A stretch of 14,899 bases of DNA from Sutterella sp. UBA4713 (GTDB lineage Bacteria; Pseudomonadota; Gammaproteobacteria; Burkholderiales; Burkholderiaceae_F), in contig DHJT01000035.1 of the NCBI GenBank assembly GCA_002404465.1, forward strand, positions 1,837 to 16,735, given 5' to 3'. The notes under the pieces are model-generated. The model was not told where the DNA came from. It searched no databases and saw only the letters and a program-made list of their open reading frames with translations. The position numbers and the translations under genes are program-made. Below are positions 7,319 through 14,573 of this stretch, piece after piece; the first letter of the stretch is position 1; the number at the start of each line of letters is the position of its first letter.

Positions 7319-8292
7319 TTGTCTACATGATTCGTCGCGCTTTTTACGGCATACTGATTTTGCTCGGCGTGAACCTGATTACATTTGCTCTCTTTTTTTC
7401 CGTTAATACACCGGATGATATGGCACGGCTCTCGCTTGGCGGAAAGTACGTCACTCCCGAGTTGATTGCCTCTTGGAAAACGACGCACGGTTACGATAAA
7501 CCGCTTTACTGGAACGCGGCACAATCGGGAATGGAAAAAATGACAGATACCGTGTTTTACACGCGTTCCGTGCCGCTTTTAAAGGGCGATTTCGGTTTGT
7601 CCGATGCCGGTCGCAGTATCAATCGCGAGATCGCCGAACGTATCGGTCCGTCGCTCGCTCTTGCCGTGCCGACGTTTGTTCTGGGTTTATTTGTCGTTAT
7701 TGTGTATTCTCTTTTGTTGGTCCTTGTCAGGCGAACTCGTCTTGAGTGGGCCGGCGTTGCTTTCAGCGTCCTTGTCATGAGCGTTTCCGGCCTTTTTTAT
7801 ATCATCCTCGGGCAGTGGCTTTTCTCTCGCACGCTTCGCCTTGTTCCTGTTTCAGGCTTTGCGGACGGTTGGGCGATGACGTCCTTCCTTGTTCTGCCGA
7901 TTTTAATCGGTGTCTTTTCGCGCTTAGGCAGTGATGCGCTCCTTTATCGATCGCTTTTTTTGGAAGAGGTCGGAAAGGACTACGTGCGAACGGCGCGAGC
8001 CAAAGGGGCAAGCGAGGAGCGAGCTCTTTTTTGCCACGTCCTGCGAAATGCCTTGTTGCCGATTTTAACGAGCACGGTTTCCGTTATTCCGATGCTTTTT
8101 ATGGGATCGCTTGTGATGGAAAATTTTTTTGCTATTCCGGGCTTGGGGTCCTATACGATCGATGCGATTAACGCCCAGGATTTTTCGATTGTGCGAGCGA
8201 TGGTTTTCTTGGGGACCGTAGCCTACGTGGTAGGACTTACGCTCACAGACATTACCTACGCGCTCGTCGATCCGCGGATTCGGTTTAAATAA
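7315..8292 (+). CDS. ABC importer permease, DppB/OppB type
   Basis: This is the first membrane subunit of the importer, 325 residues, matching the usual DppB/OppB size. The ATG at 7315 overlaps the binding-protein stop as ATGA; an in-frame ATG at 7210 lies inside the previous gene and would add 35 residues with no family resemblance. Six membrane helices are visible, at about 9-30, 112-138, 146-170, 187-204, 247-268 and 293-315. The cytoplasmic EAA loop that contacts the ATPase is at about 218-248 (EEVGKDYVRTARAKGASEER onwards). The family ending GSLVMENFFAIPGLGSYTI and LVDPRIRF is clear. Between helices 1 and 2 lies the periplasmic stretch typical of this subfamily, ending in LKGDFGLS. The substrate follows the binding protein and is unknown. 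Confidence 0.9.
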   Translation: MIVYMIRRAFYGILILLGVNLITFALFFSVNTPDDMARLSLGGKYVTPELIASWKTTHGYDKPLYWNAAQSGMEKMTDTVFYTRSVPLLKGDFGLSDAGRSINREIAERIGPSLALAVPTFVLGLFVVIVYSLLLVLVRRTRLEWAGVAFSVLVMSVSGLFYIILGQWLFSRTLRLVPVSGFADGWAMTSFLVLPILIGVFSRLGSDALLYRSLFLEEVGKDYVRTARAKGASEERALFCHVLRNALLPILTSTVSVIPMLFMGSLVMENFFAIPGLGSYTIDAINAQDFSIVRAMVFLGTVAYVVGLTLTDITYALVDPRIRFK

Positions 8293-8305
8293 GAGGACGA
8301 GGTTG

Positions 8306-9706
8306 ATGCCGCGCTTTGTTTTCCTTTATACGGACGCCGTGATTTGGCTGGTGATGCTTGTCATTGTGCTTTATGCGTGGCACGCACGACGCACACCCGA
8401 GCTTGCCGCTAAATGGAAAAAGCTCGCGTCGAACAAAACGGCGCTTTTTTGTGCCGGCCTTTTAAGTGTCTTTTTTACTGTTGCTTTGACCGATAGTCTT
8501 CATTTCAGGCCGCGTTTGGAAACGCCGATTTCCCAAGCCGTTATCTATGCTCCGAAGACTGTTTCGGTTTTGGATTTTTACGTTGCAGAACACATTGCCG
8601 GAACGGAACGCAGTTATTCGGCTCCGTTTTCGTTGTTCGATTGGGATAAAACAACGGAGATCGTTGATGACAAGCCCGTGCGCCGCTTTGCGCGTTTAAC
8701 GGGCGCCTCGCCGACGGTCTTGCCCGAGGGAAAAACCCGTGCCCTTTGGAGCGATTTCGGGCGAGGTGTTGCGACAGGCTCCGGTCTAAGTCTTTCCCTT
8801 CTTGCAATCGTTGCGGCTTTGCGACGGCGAAGGTCCGAAAGTATTTTTCAAAGCGCAAGGCGTCTTGTCGGAGACAAAAATCCGCTGAGTCCGGTTCTTT
8901 GGGTTTGGATGGGCGCATTTTTCGTGGTCGGACTTCTTTGGGCTTTGTGGCCTTCTTGGCACATTTTCGGGACCGATGCCGTCGGCAATGACGTGCTTTT
9001 AAGTGCTCTCAAATCTGTTCGGACCGGGGTTGTCATCGGAACGCTTGCGACGTTTTGCATGCTGCCGCCGGCTATCCTTTTAGGGATTACCGCCGGATAC
9101 TTTAAGGGATGGATTGACGACATCATCCAGTACGTTTACACGACGATTACCTCCATTCCGTCGGTACTGTTAATTGCCGCTTCCGTCTTGATGATTCAGG
9201 TTTTTATCGACACGAACCCGACATTGTATGAAACGGGACTTGAGCGGGCGGACTTAAGACTTTTTTCGCTTTCCGTCATTATCGGAGTGACAAGCTGGGC
9301 AGGGCTTGCGCGTCTTTTACGGGCCGAAACAATGAAACTAGCGGAAACCGACTTCATCACGGCGGCAAAGTCATTCGGAGTTTCGCCTTTTCGTATCATG
9401 GAGCGTCACATTTTTCCGAACGTAGCGCACATCGTGCTCATTGTGGCGGTTTTGGATTTTTCCGGCATTGTTCTTTATGAGGCGGTTCTCAGTTATGTCG
9501 GCGTGGGCGTCGATCCGGCGATGGCCTCTTTCGGGAGCATGATCAATTCAGCTGCCTCCGAGATGGGGCGTAGCCCTGTTGTATGGTGGAATCTCACGGC
9601 CAGTTTGCTTTTCATGATCTCCCTTGTTTTAAGTGCCAATTTGTTTGCTTCCGGTGTTCGGGAAGTTTTCGACCCGAGGGTAAGAAGGGAGACAAACCGT
9701 GCTTGA
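8306..9706 (+). CDS. ABC importer permease, DppC/OppC type, with extended N-terminal half
   Basis: This is the second membrane subunit. The ATG at 8306 follows AGAGGA by 8 nt; a TTG directly before it is an unlikely alternative. The protein has 466 residues, whereas DppC/OppC proteins usually have about 280-310. The C-terminal half is a normal DppC core: the FGTDAVGNDVLLSALKSVRTG motif at about 221-241, membrane helices at about 241-264, 276-299, 318-338, 372-395 and 430-450, and the EAA loop at about 346-372 (LAETDFITAAKSFGVSPFRI). The N-terminal half adds helices at about 11-25 and 45-62, a roughly 90-residue region probably facing the periplasm that includes SVLDFYVAEHIAGTERSYSA, then helices at about 158-171 and 198-217. 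It lies 13 nt after the first permease and overlaps the ATPase gene by 8 nt. The added region may be a docking or gating domain; that is inference. Confidence 0.87.
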   Translation: MPRFVFLYTDAVIWLVMLVIVLYAWHARRTPELAAKWKKLASNKTALFCAGLLSVFFTVALTDSLHFRPRLETPISQAVIYAPKTVSVLDFYVAEHIAGTERSYSAPFSLFDWDKTTEIVDDKPVRRFARLTGASPTVLPEGKTRALWSDFGRGVATGSGLSLSLLAIVAALRRRRSESIFQSARRLVGDKNPLSPVLWVWMGAFFVVGLLWALWPSWHIFGTDAVGNDVLLSALKSVRTGVVIGTLATFCMLPPAILLGITAGYFKGWIDDIIQYVYTTITSIPSVLLIAASVLMIQVFIDTNPTLYETGLERADLRLFSLSVIIGVTSWAGLARLLRAETMKLAETDFITAAKSFGVSPFRIMERHIFPNVAHIVLIVAVLDFSGIVLYEAVLSYVGVGVDPAMASFGSMINSAASEMGRSPVVWWNLTASLLFMISLVLSANLFASGVREVFDPRVRRETNRA

Positions 9707-11492
9707 AGTGAAAAATCTATCGGTAGCCCTTGCTGATTCCAAGGAAAATCGTCACGTCGTTGGCAATGTCTCCTTTGCCGTTCGTCCCAATGAAACGTAC
9801 GCTCTTGTCGGAGAATCGGGATGCGGCAAATCGATAACGGCCCTTTCGATCATGCGCCTTTTGCCCGACGGACTTGCCGTTCAGGGCGGACAGGTTCTCT
9901 GCCGCGATAAAGACATCTTTTCTTTGACCGAGCGCGACATGAACGGCGTACGCGGAGCAGGAATATCACTTATTTTTCAGGAGCCTGCGACCGCTTTAAA
10001 CCCTGTGATTCGTGCAGGAGATCAAATTCGCGAAGTGCTCCTTTTGCACCGAGACACATGCCGAGATACGTCGTTTAAAGCGGTTTTGTTCTGGCTTAAA
10101 CGGGTCGGATTTGACGATCCCGTGCGTATTGCTCAGGCATTTCCTCATGAGTTATCGGGCGGACAAAAACAGCGCGTCGTGATTGCCATGGCTTTGGCCG
10201 CATCGCCCTCGATTGTCATTGCCGATGAGCCGACAACGGCCTTGGATGTGACGCTGCAGGCGCAAATTCTCGATTTGCTCAACGACTTGAAGAGAGAACG
10301 GCGATTAGCACTGCTACTGATTACGCACGACTTGGCTCTTGTAAAACGGTACGCCGACAGGGTCGGACTGATGTATGCCGGACAAATTGTCGAAGAGGCG
10401 TGTGTTGACGCGTTTTTCGCAAATCCGCTCCATCCGTATGCCGTAGGTCTTTTGCGGGCCGTTCCCGGAAATCAGGATCGAAAAGTGCCGTTAACGGGGA
10501 TTCCCGGCGTTGTGGCGGGCGCTGGTGAAATTTCCTCCGAATGCCCTTTCGCGCCTCGGTGTTGCGTGAAAGAAACTGTGTGTACACGAGGGTCCGTTCC
10601 GATACGCTCTGTCGGGGGAAACCACCTTGTGCGCTGTCATTTCCCCGGTAAGAGGGCCAAAGAGTCGGTTTTTTCCCCGACGCAAGAGGCCGTGATCGGG
10701 AAGACGGTTCTTGCACTTACGCATTTTTGCGTGACATACGAGACGGGTGACGGTTTTTTTTCGCGTAAAAAAACGTTTGAAGCCGTTCGGGATGTTTCGC
10801 TGACTTTAAAGGCCGGACAAACGCTCGCACTTGTCGGAGAGTCGGGCTCGGGAAAGTCGACACTTGCCCAAACGCTTTTGCGCTTGACGGACGGACGCGT
10901 TAAAACGCGGGGGAAGGCCGTAATCGGCGGTATCGACGTGATGCGAGCCGAAGGAAAGGTGTTGCAAAATCTTCACCGCTTTGCGCAAATTGTTTTTCAG
11001 GATCCTTTTTCGTCTTTCGATCCCCGTATGAGCATCGGTTCGTGTATTGCAGAGGGCATCACGGCACTCGGTGTTTTGCAAGATAGGGACGCTATCGAGA
11101 ATCGCGTTGGCAAGGTGCTGGAAACGGTCGGCCTTTCGCGCGACTGTGCTCGGCGGTTGCCTCATGCGTTTTCCGGCGGACAGCGTCAGAGATTGGCTCT
11201 TGCGAGGGCTCTTGCCGTTTCGCCGAAGCTTATCATTCTCGATGAGCCGACAAGTGCGCTTGACGTTTCCGTGCAGGCGCAGATATTAAATCTTTTGCGT
11301 GACGTGCAACGCAAGACCGATGTGGCGTATCTATTTATTACGCACAATTTTGCCGTCGTCGAGTGGATGGCTGACTGCGTTGCCGTGATGCAAAACGGGC
11401 GTATTGTGGAAGAGGGAACGGTCAACGATGTTCTTTTTCATCCGAAAGAGTCGTATACGAAGACGCTTCTTAACGCAGTCCCGCGCCTTTAA
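9699..11492 (+). CDS. Fused double-domain ABC ATPase of the importer (DppD-DppF type)
   Basis: One 597-residue chain carries both nucleotide-binding domains that drive the importer. It starts with GTG at 9699, preceded by AAGGGAG at 9683-9690, and overlaps the upstream permease by 8 nt. Domain 1: Walker A GESGCGKS at 38-45, Q-loop Gln94, signature LSGGQKQR at 152-159, Walker B IVIADE and H-loop His210. The DppD-like C-terminal extension follows, with PLTGIPGVV and a cysteine set (Cys282, Cys288, Cys289, Cys295, Cys313) matching the CPFAPRC pattern that binds an iron-sulfur cluster in related proteins. Domain 2: Walker A GESGSGKS at 380-387, Q-loop Gln434, signature FSGGQRQR at 491-498, Walker B LIILDE at 511-516 and His549. 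All catalytic motifs of both halves are intact. Gene order and the fusion resemble YejABEF and GsiA-type systems; orthology to either is not shown. Confidence 0.93.
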   Translation: MLEVKNLSVALADSKENRHVVGNVSFAVRPNETYALVGESGCGKSITALSIMRLLPDGLAVQGGQVLCRDKDIFSLTERDMNGVRGAGISLIFQEPATALNPVIRAGDQIREVLLLHRDTCRDTSFKAVLFWLKRVGFDDPVRIAQAFPHELSGGQKQRVVIAMALAASPSIVIADEPTTALDVTLQAQILDLLNDLKRERRLALLLITHDLALVKRYADRVGLMYAGQIVEEACVDAFFANPLHPYAVGLLRAVPGNQDRKVPLTGIPGVVAGAGEISSECPFAPRCCVKETVCTRGSVPIRSVGGNHLVRCHFPGKRAKESVFSPTQEAVIGKTVLALTHFCVTYETGDGFFSRKKTFEAVRDVSLTLKAGQTLALVGESGSGKSTLAQTLLRLTDGRVKTRGKAVIGGIDVMRAEGKVLQNLHRFAQIVFQDPFSSFDPRMSIGSCIAEGITALGVLQDRDAIENRVGKVLETVGLSRDCARRLPHAFSGGQRQRLALARALAVSPKLIILDEPTSALDVSVQAQILNLLRDVQRKTDVAYLFITHNFAVVEWMADCVAVMQNGRIVEEGTVNDVLFHPKESYTKTLLNAVPRL

Positions 11493-11496
11493 CGAA

Positions 11497-11514
11497 GGGA
11501 AGCGAATGGTTCCC
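11497..11514 (+). other. Small hairpin just after the importer operon
   Basis: GGGAA (11497-11501) pairs with TTCCC (11510-11514) around an 8-nt loop, starting 5 nt after the ATPase stop. No T-run follows on the plus strand, so it is not a classic terminator. It may be a 3'-end structure of the importer mRNA; the stem is only 5 bp, so support is modest. Confidence 0.3.
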
Positions 11515-11534
11515 GATTATCTGTTCCCTAAAGG

Positions 11535-11569
11535 AAACAAAACCCCTTAAGGCACGAAGCGTTAAGGGG
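11535..11569 (-). terminator. Rho-independent terminator of the aminotransferase gene
   Basis: CCCCTTAA (11543-11550) pairs perfectly with TTAAGGGG (11562-11569), and an inner GC/GC pair closes a short loop. Read on the minus strand the stem is followed by TTTTGTTT (positions 11542 down to 11535). This fits a terminator about 50 nt after the stop of the leftward aminotransferase gene. On the plus strand no T-run follows, so it would act only weakly, if at all, on the rightward importer operon. Confidence 0.72.
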
Positions 11570-11578
11570 AATATGCCC

Positions 11579-11606
11579 TCGGACGGAACTTAAAGAAACC
11601 GTCCGA
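11579..11606. other. GC-rich hairpin between the convergent genes
   Basis: TCGGACGG (11579-11586) is the exact reverse complement of CCGTCCGA (11599-11606), with a 12-nt A-rich loop, 14 nt beyond the aminotransferase stop. Neither side has a T-run. It would form in transcripts from either direction and may protect mRNA 3' ends or assist termination. Confidence 0.45.
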
Positions 11607-11620
11607 AGGTCAAACACATC

Positions 11621-12817
11621 TTACAGATGACGCGAGATGACATCCGCGAGGGTCTTGACACCTTCGCGAATCTTCTCGGGAGGAACCGTCACGAACGAAA
11701 GGCGTGCGTGGTTGGCCTCGGGCTTGCCGGCATAAAAGGCCATACCGGGAACGAAGGCCACCTTGGCCGCAACGGCTTCTTTAAAGAGAACGGCTGCGTC
11801 CATGGATTTGGGCAGATTTAACCAAATGAACATGCCGCCTGTCGGATGCGTCCAAGAGATTTCCGGGTGCTTGGGCATAAATTCCTCAAGAACATCGAGC
11901 ATGGCTTTACACTGTTTCTTGTAAAGCTCGCGCACAACCGGAATATGGGTCTTTAATGTTCCTTCCGAAATCACGCGAGCGGCCACAAGTTGCGTGAAGG
12001 TGGATGTATGCAAATCCATCGAGGACTTTAATCCCGAGAAAATCTTGCGAATTTCGGGTTTGGCAACGATGTAACCCAAACGCAGTCCGGGCGAGAGAAC
12101 TTTCGAGAGCGTGCCCAAACGCAGTGTGCGTTCCGGCGCGAAATGACGCAGAGAAATCGGGGGTCTCTTCTCATACCAAAGTTCGCCGTACGGATCGTCT
12201 TCAATGAGCCAGAAATCGTACTTGCGGGCTTTTTCAGCAAGTTTCTCGCGGCGAGTTTCGTCGATGGTAAGACCCGTTGGGTTGGCAAACGTGGGCATTA
12301 CGTAGGCAACGTTCACATCGCTGTAGTCGTCGCCTAAAGCATCGGGGTTCATGCCGAATTCGTCCACCGGAATTTCGGCATACCGAGGCTTGGTCATATT
12401 AAAGGCCGAAAGAGCGCCCAAGTAGGTCGGACTTTCCACGAGAAGTCGGCATTCTGGCACTGAAAAGACGCGGGCCACAAGGTCCAAGGCTTGCTGTGAT
12501 CCGGTCACGATCTGAATCTCATCGGCCGTTGTCGGAATACCGTGTTCGGTTTCCATTTGTGCTAAAGCCTCACGCAACTCCGGAACACCCTCGGCCTGCG
12601 AGTACTGCAGGGCACGGGTGCCTTCTTTATCCAAAACGTAGTCGGCAGCCTTTTTGACGGCGTCAACCGGAAATCCTTTCGGGCTCGGCAAACCGCCGGC
12701 AAACGAAATAATGTCGGGGCGACCTGTTAAGGAAAGCAACTCCAAAACAGCCTCGGATCCCGAGTCTGTTGCGAGGGCGCTTAATTTCGGAAAGGGTGCG
12801 CTAGTAGAGACTGTCAT
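11621..12817 (-). CDS. PLP-dependent aminotransferase, class I/II (LysN / 2-aminoadipate-type)
   Basis: This 398-residue cytoplasmic enzyme is a fold-type I aminotransferase that moves amino groups between amino acids and 2-oxo acids. Landmarks: ISFAGGLPSPKGFP at 37-50, typical of the LysN/aminoadipate/MocR-like subgroup; LQYSQAEGVPELREAL at 70-85; VTGSQQALDL at 104-113; cofactor-binding Asn179 in FANPTG; the acidic DDPYGELWYE near 207-216 with Tyr210; the Schiff-base Lys239 in GTLSKVLSPGLRLGY; and substrate-carboxylate Arg in the C-terminal NHARLSFV. No N-terminal helix-turn-helix is present, so it is an enzyme and not a MocR regulator. AGAGGA lies 9 nt before the ATG at 12817. It appears monocistronic, with its own promoter and terminator. 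The substrate cannot be fixed: aromatic, branched-chain or aminoadipate are all known in this subgroup. Confidence 0.9.
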   Translation of the reverse strand: MTVSTSAPFPKLSALATDSGSEAVLELLSLTGRPDIISFAGGLPSPKGFPVDAVKKAADYVLDKEGTRALQYSQAEGVPELREALAQMETEHGIPTTADEIQIVTGSQQALDLVARVFSVPECRLLVESPTYLGALSAFNMTKPRYAEIPVDEFGMNPDALGDDYSDVNVAYVMPTFANPTGLTIDETRREKLAEKARKYDFWLIEDDPYGELWYEKRPPISLRHFAPERTLRLGTLSKVLSPGLRLGYIVAKPEIRKIFSGLKSSMDLHTSTFTQLVAARVISEGTLKTHIPVVRELYKKQCKAMLDVLEEFMPKHPEISWTHPTGGMFIWLNLPKSMDAAVLFKEAVAAKVAFVPGMAFYAGKPEANHARLSFVTVPPEKIREGVKTLADVISRHL

Positions 12818-12850
12818 AGTTGTTTATCCTCTTTAAAACAAAGTCTTTTG

Positions 12851-12878
12851 ATTGTAGACCTCTTGCTTGGCATTTCAG
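12851..12878 (-). promoter_or_regulatory. Predicted promoter of the aminotransferase gene
   Basis: On the minus strand a -35-like CTGAAA (12878-12873) is separated by 16 bp from a -10 TACAAT (12856-12851), which matches the consensus at 5 of 6 positions. Transcription would start near 12844, leaving about 27 nt of leader containing AGAGGA before the ATG at 12817. The -35 is weak (4 of 6). It sits in the 133-bp gap downstream of the ATPase gene, where no other promoter is visible. Confidence 0.42.
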
Positions 12879-12883
12879 AGAAA
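12872..12883 (+). repeat. 12-bp inverted repeat, left copy
   Basis: ATTTCAGAGAAA here is the exact reverse complement of TTTCTCTGAAAT at 14349-14360. The two copies flank the ATPase gene on both sides. This copy overlaps the predicted -35 of the aminotransferase promoter. It could be the trace of an inserted unit or chance in AT-rich DNA. Confidence 0.35.
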
Positions 12884-12950
12884 ACGAGAGCCTCTCTTGA
12901 TTCAAGTGACAAGGGGTAGGAAGAAACGCTTAGACGGCGTGCTTGCGACC

Positions 12951-14165
12951 CTAAATATCCCAAATCGAATGCGCAACGACATCGGAAGCGAGGAACGTCG
13001 GTGTTTGTGTCAGACAAATCAGAGCGCCGGAACCGCGTGTAAAACTTCCTCCCCGAATGCAATCAAAGGCTTTAATCATTGTCGAATTCGGATGTACCGT
13101 TGCTTTAATTTCAACGGGGTGATACCGGTTTCCTTCTTTGATAAGCAAGTCGATTTCGTTGAATTTGGAATCTCGGTAAAAATAGAAGCTTGCGCGTTTC
13201 CCGTTGTGAAGATAACTTTTGCGCAGCTCCATCATGACAAAATTTTCAAAGAAAGCACCGTTCAAGTAAGAAGACTGCAAGGCTTCCGGAGAAGAAATAT
13301 CCGTGAGCCAGGCGGCAAAGCCCGTATCTGCAAAATACAGTTTCGGCTTTTTAATGAGGACCTTCCCGACGTTTTCGTAAAAGGGCGGCAGTAGGTAGAT
13401 GATGCCGGAACTTTCAGCCGCTGAAAGCCAATCCTTGGCTGTTTGAATGGCAATGCCGGTTAGGGCGGCGACTTTACTGATTTGAAATTCCTGACCGATG
13501 TGCGAAGCCAGAATGCCGAGGAATTTTTCAAATGTTTCCAGTTTGGTGACTCCGGCATTGAGACGAATATCACGTTCAATGTAGCTATGTAGAAGTCCGT
13601 TGTAAAACCAATGGCGTTCGTTTTCATCCATGGTAATGACCTCGGGCCAAGACCCTTGCCAGATGATGCGCCATGTCGCCTCACTTCCTTTTGCATCCAG
13701 AGTGCCTTTTTTAAGAGCGCCGTCCGGAAGATACGGTGTTTGTTCGAAGGCTTTTCTCTGTCTCTCATACAGGCTGAACGGAAGAAGTTCGAAATCGGCC
13801 ATGCGACCGGCTAAGGATTCGGAAACGTTTCGCATCAGAGAGAAACGCTGAGAGCCTGTAAGCCATACAAGCCCGTTTTTCTGTTCGCGGTCCACTAGAG
13901 ACTTGATTTCCAAAGTTAAATCCGGACACCGTTGGATTTCATCGATGAGAACGGGCGTCTTGTATTGTTGAAAAAAAGCATCACGCATGGTTTGCGCGAT
14001 TTGTAAGGGTTGTAAGTCATCCAGTGTGACGGCACTGCGATTGACGGCTAGCTCCTTGAGCGTCGTGCTCTTCCCGACTTGCCGCATTCCGGTTAATAGG
14101 ATTACTTTGAATTTTTTCGAGGCCTTCAAGAGAACAGGCTCGATTGTTCGGTGCTGATAGGTCAT
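12951..14165 (-). CDS. AAA ATPase with DUF4143 C-terminal domain
   Basis: This 404-residue protein belongs to the AAA_14/DUF4143 ATPases, widespread in bacteria and archaea and without an agreed function. The ATG at 14165 (MTYQHRTIEP) fits the family N-terminus. A TTG at 14312 would add 49 residues of unrelated, repeat-encoded sequence. Walker A is at 26-34 (GMRQVGKST), Walker B at about 71-78 (PVLIDEIQ), and the sensor-like WLTGSQ at 101-106, followed by ESLAGRM. A winged-helix-like segment lies near 228-258 (ISKVAALTGIAIQTAKDWL). The DUF4143 part has GAFFENFVMMEL at about 303-314 and a PD-(D/E)xK-like core, with Asp339 in NEIDLL and Glu352 and Lys354 in PVEIK. All key residues are intact, with no frameshift. 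There is no clear ribosome-binding site. It stands alone, with no recognisable partner gene, next to AT-rich repeat-containing DNA, which suggests accessory origin. Confidence 0.87.
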   Translation of the reverse strand: MTYQHRTIEPVLLKASKKFKVILLTGMRQVGKSTTLKELAVNRSAVTLDDLQPLQIAQTMRDAFFQQYKTPVLIDEIQRCPDLTLEIKSLVDREQKNGLVWLTGSQRFSLMRNVSESLAGRMADFELLPFSLYERQRKAFEQTPYLPDGALKKGTLDAKGSEATWRIIWQGSWPEVITMDENERHWFYNGLLHSYIERDIRLNAGVTKLETFEKFLGILASHIGQEFQISKVAALTGIAIQTAKDWLSAAESSGIIYLLPPFYENVGKVLIKKPKLYFADTGFAAWLTDISSPEALQSSYLNGAFFENFVMMELRKSYLHNGKRASFYFYRDSKFNEIDLLIKEGNRYHPVEIKATVHPNSTMIKAFDCIRGGSFTRGSGALICLTQTPTFLASDVVAHSIWDI

Positions 14166-14193
14166 GGGTTTTGTGCTTGGTGTGTTTTTTTTT

Positions 14194-14236
14194 CCAAAGT
14201 GTACCTTGAAAAAAAATGAAAGTCCACTTTGAAAAA
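14194..14236. repeat. Operator-like repeat cluster upstream of the DUF4143 ATPase
   Basis: CAAAGTG (14195-14201) and CACTTTG (14225-14231) are exact inverted repeats. AAAGT-CC-ACTTT (14219-14230) is a compact palindromic pair. ACCTTGAAAAA (14203-14213) and ACTTTGAAAAA (14226-14236) are near-identical direct repeats with a 23-nt period. The cluster begins 29 nt upstream of the ATPase start codon, where an operator or a 5'-leader stem would act. The repeats are seen directly; the regulatory role is inference. Confidence 0.5.
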
Positions 14237-14348
14237 TATCCCAACTGTCGTCGTGCAGGAATCGTGTAGAGATTGAGGGTGGAGTTGAATACGACACAAT
14301 GGGGGCGGGCAATTTCCTAATCGGGTGGTCTTGCCGTGTGATTTTTGA

Positions 14349-14360
14349 TTTCTCTGAAAT
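14349..14360 (-). repeat. 12-bp inverted repeat, right copy
   Basis: TTTCTCTGAAAT matches the left copy at 12872-12883 in opposite orientation, about 1.47 kb away. No target-site duplication is apparent beside either copy, and the match does not extend beyond 12 bp. Confidence 0.35.
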
Positions 14361-14573
14361 TTTGAGAAGTCGAAAAAGTGTCCGAAAAGGTTGTCCCTAT
14401 AGCGACGAGAGAGTTTTTTCAAGTCGATTAAAGGGCATTTCGTGAAAACTGTTCAGGATTTTGAAAAATGTGGAGGAAAATCATCCGGAAGTTTAAATGC
14501 TTGCTAGTGAAGCGAGTCGAATGAAACCACAGAAAAATTCAGGCGGAGTACCGCACGAATCCCGAATGCAATT

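Larger units (their letters stand above)
14166..14573. other. AT-rich noncoding region with repeats, no convincing gene
   Basis: This 408-bp stretch between the leftward ATPase gene and the rightward partial gene holds no supportable coding sequence. It contains a T9-10 run near 14184-14193, a cluster of direct and inverted repeats at 14194-14236, one copy of a 12-bp inverted repeat at 14349-14360, and a strong Shine-Dalgarno-like GGAGGA at 14472-14477 that is not followed by a start codon at useful distance. By eye it is poorer in G+C than the flanking genes. It should contain the ATPase promoter and perhaps the 5' region of the gene at 14574. Confidence 0.6.

Noticed and set aside
10321..10716. 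131-residue minus-strand frame opposite the fused ATPase linker
   Set aside because: The plus strand encodes the conserved DppD extension and cysteine motif there. The antisense protein has no motif.
12886..12950. Possible terminator for the ATPase gene (small inverted repeats CTTG/CAAG and GAG/CTC before GTTTT on the minus strand)
   Set aside because: Stems are only 3-4 bp with tiny loops, too weak to call.
12867..13394. 175-residue plus-strand open frame opposite the DUF4143 ATPase gene
   Set aside because: It lies antisense to conserved DUF4143 sequence, shows no domain motif, and begins inside the predicted aminotransferase promoter region. The ATPase frame has all expected motifs.
14191..14310. 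A -35/-10 pair for the DUF4143 ATPase (TGGACT and TACACT, 18-bp spacing, minus strand)
   Set aside because: Each box matches at about 4 of 6 positions and they overlap the repeat cluster. Plausible but no better than chance in AT-rich DNA.
14166..14312. 49-residue N-terminal extension of the DUF4143 ATPase from a TTG
   Set aside because: The extension covers the repeat cluster and a T-run, resembles no family N-terminus, and the ATG at 14165 fits homologue starts better.
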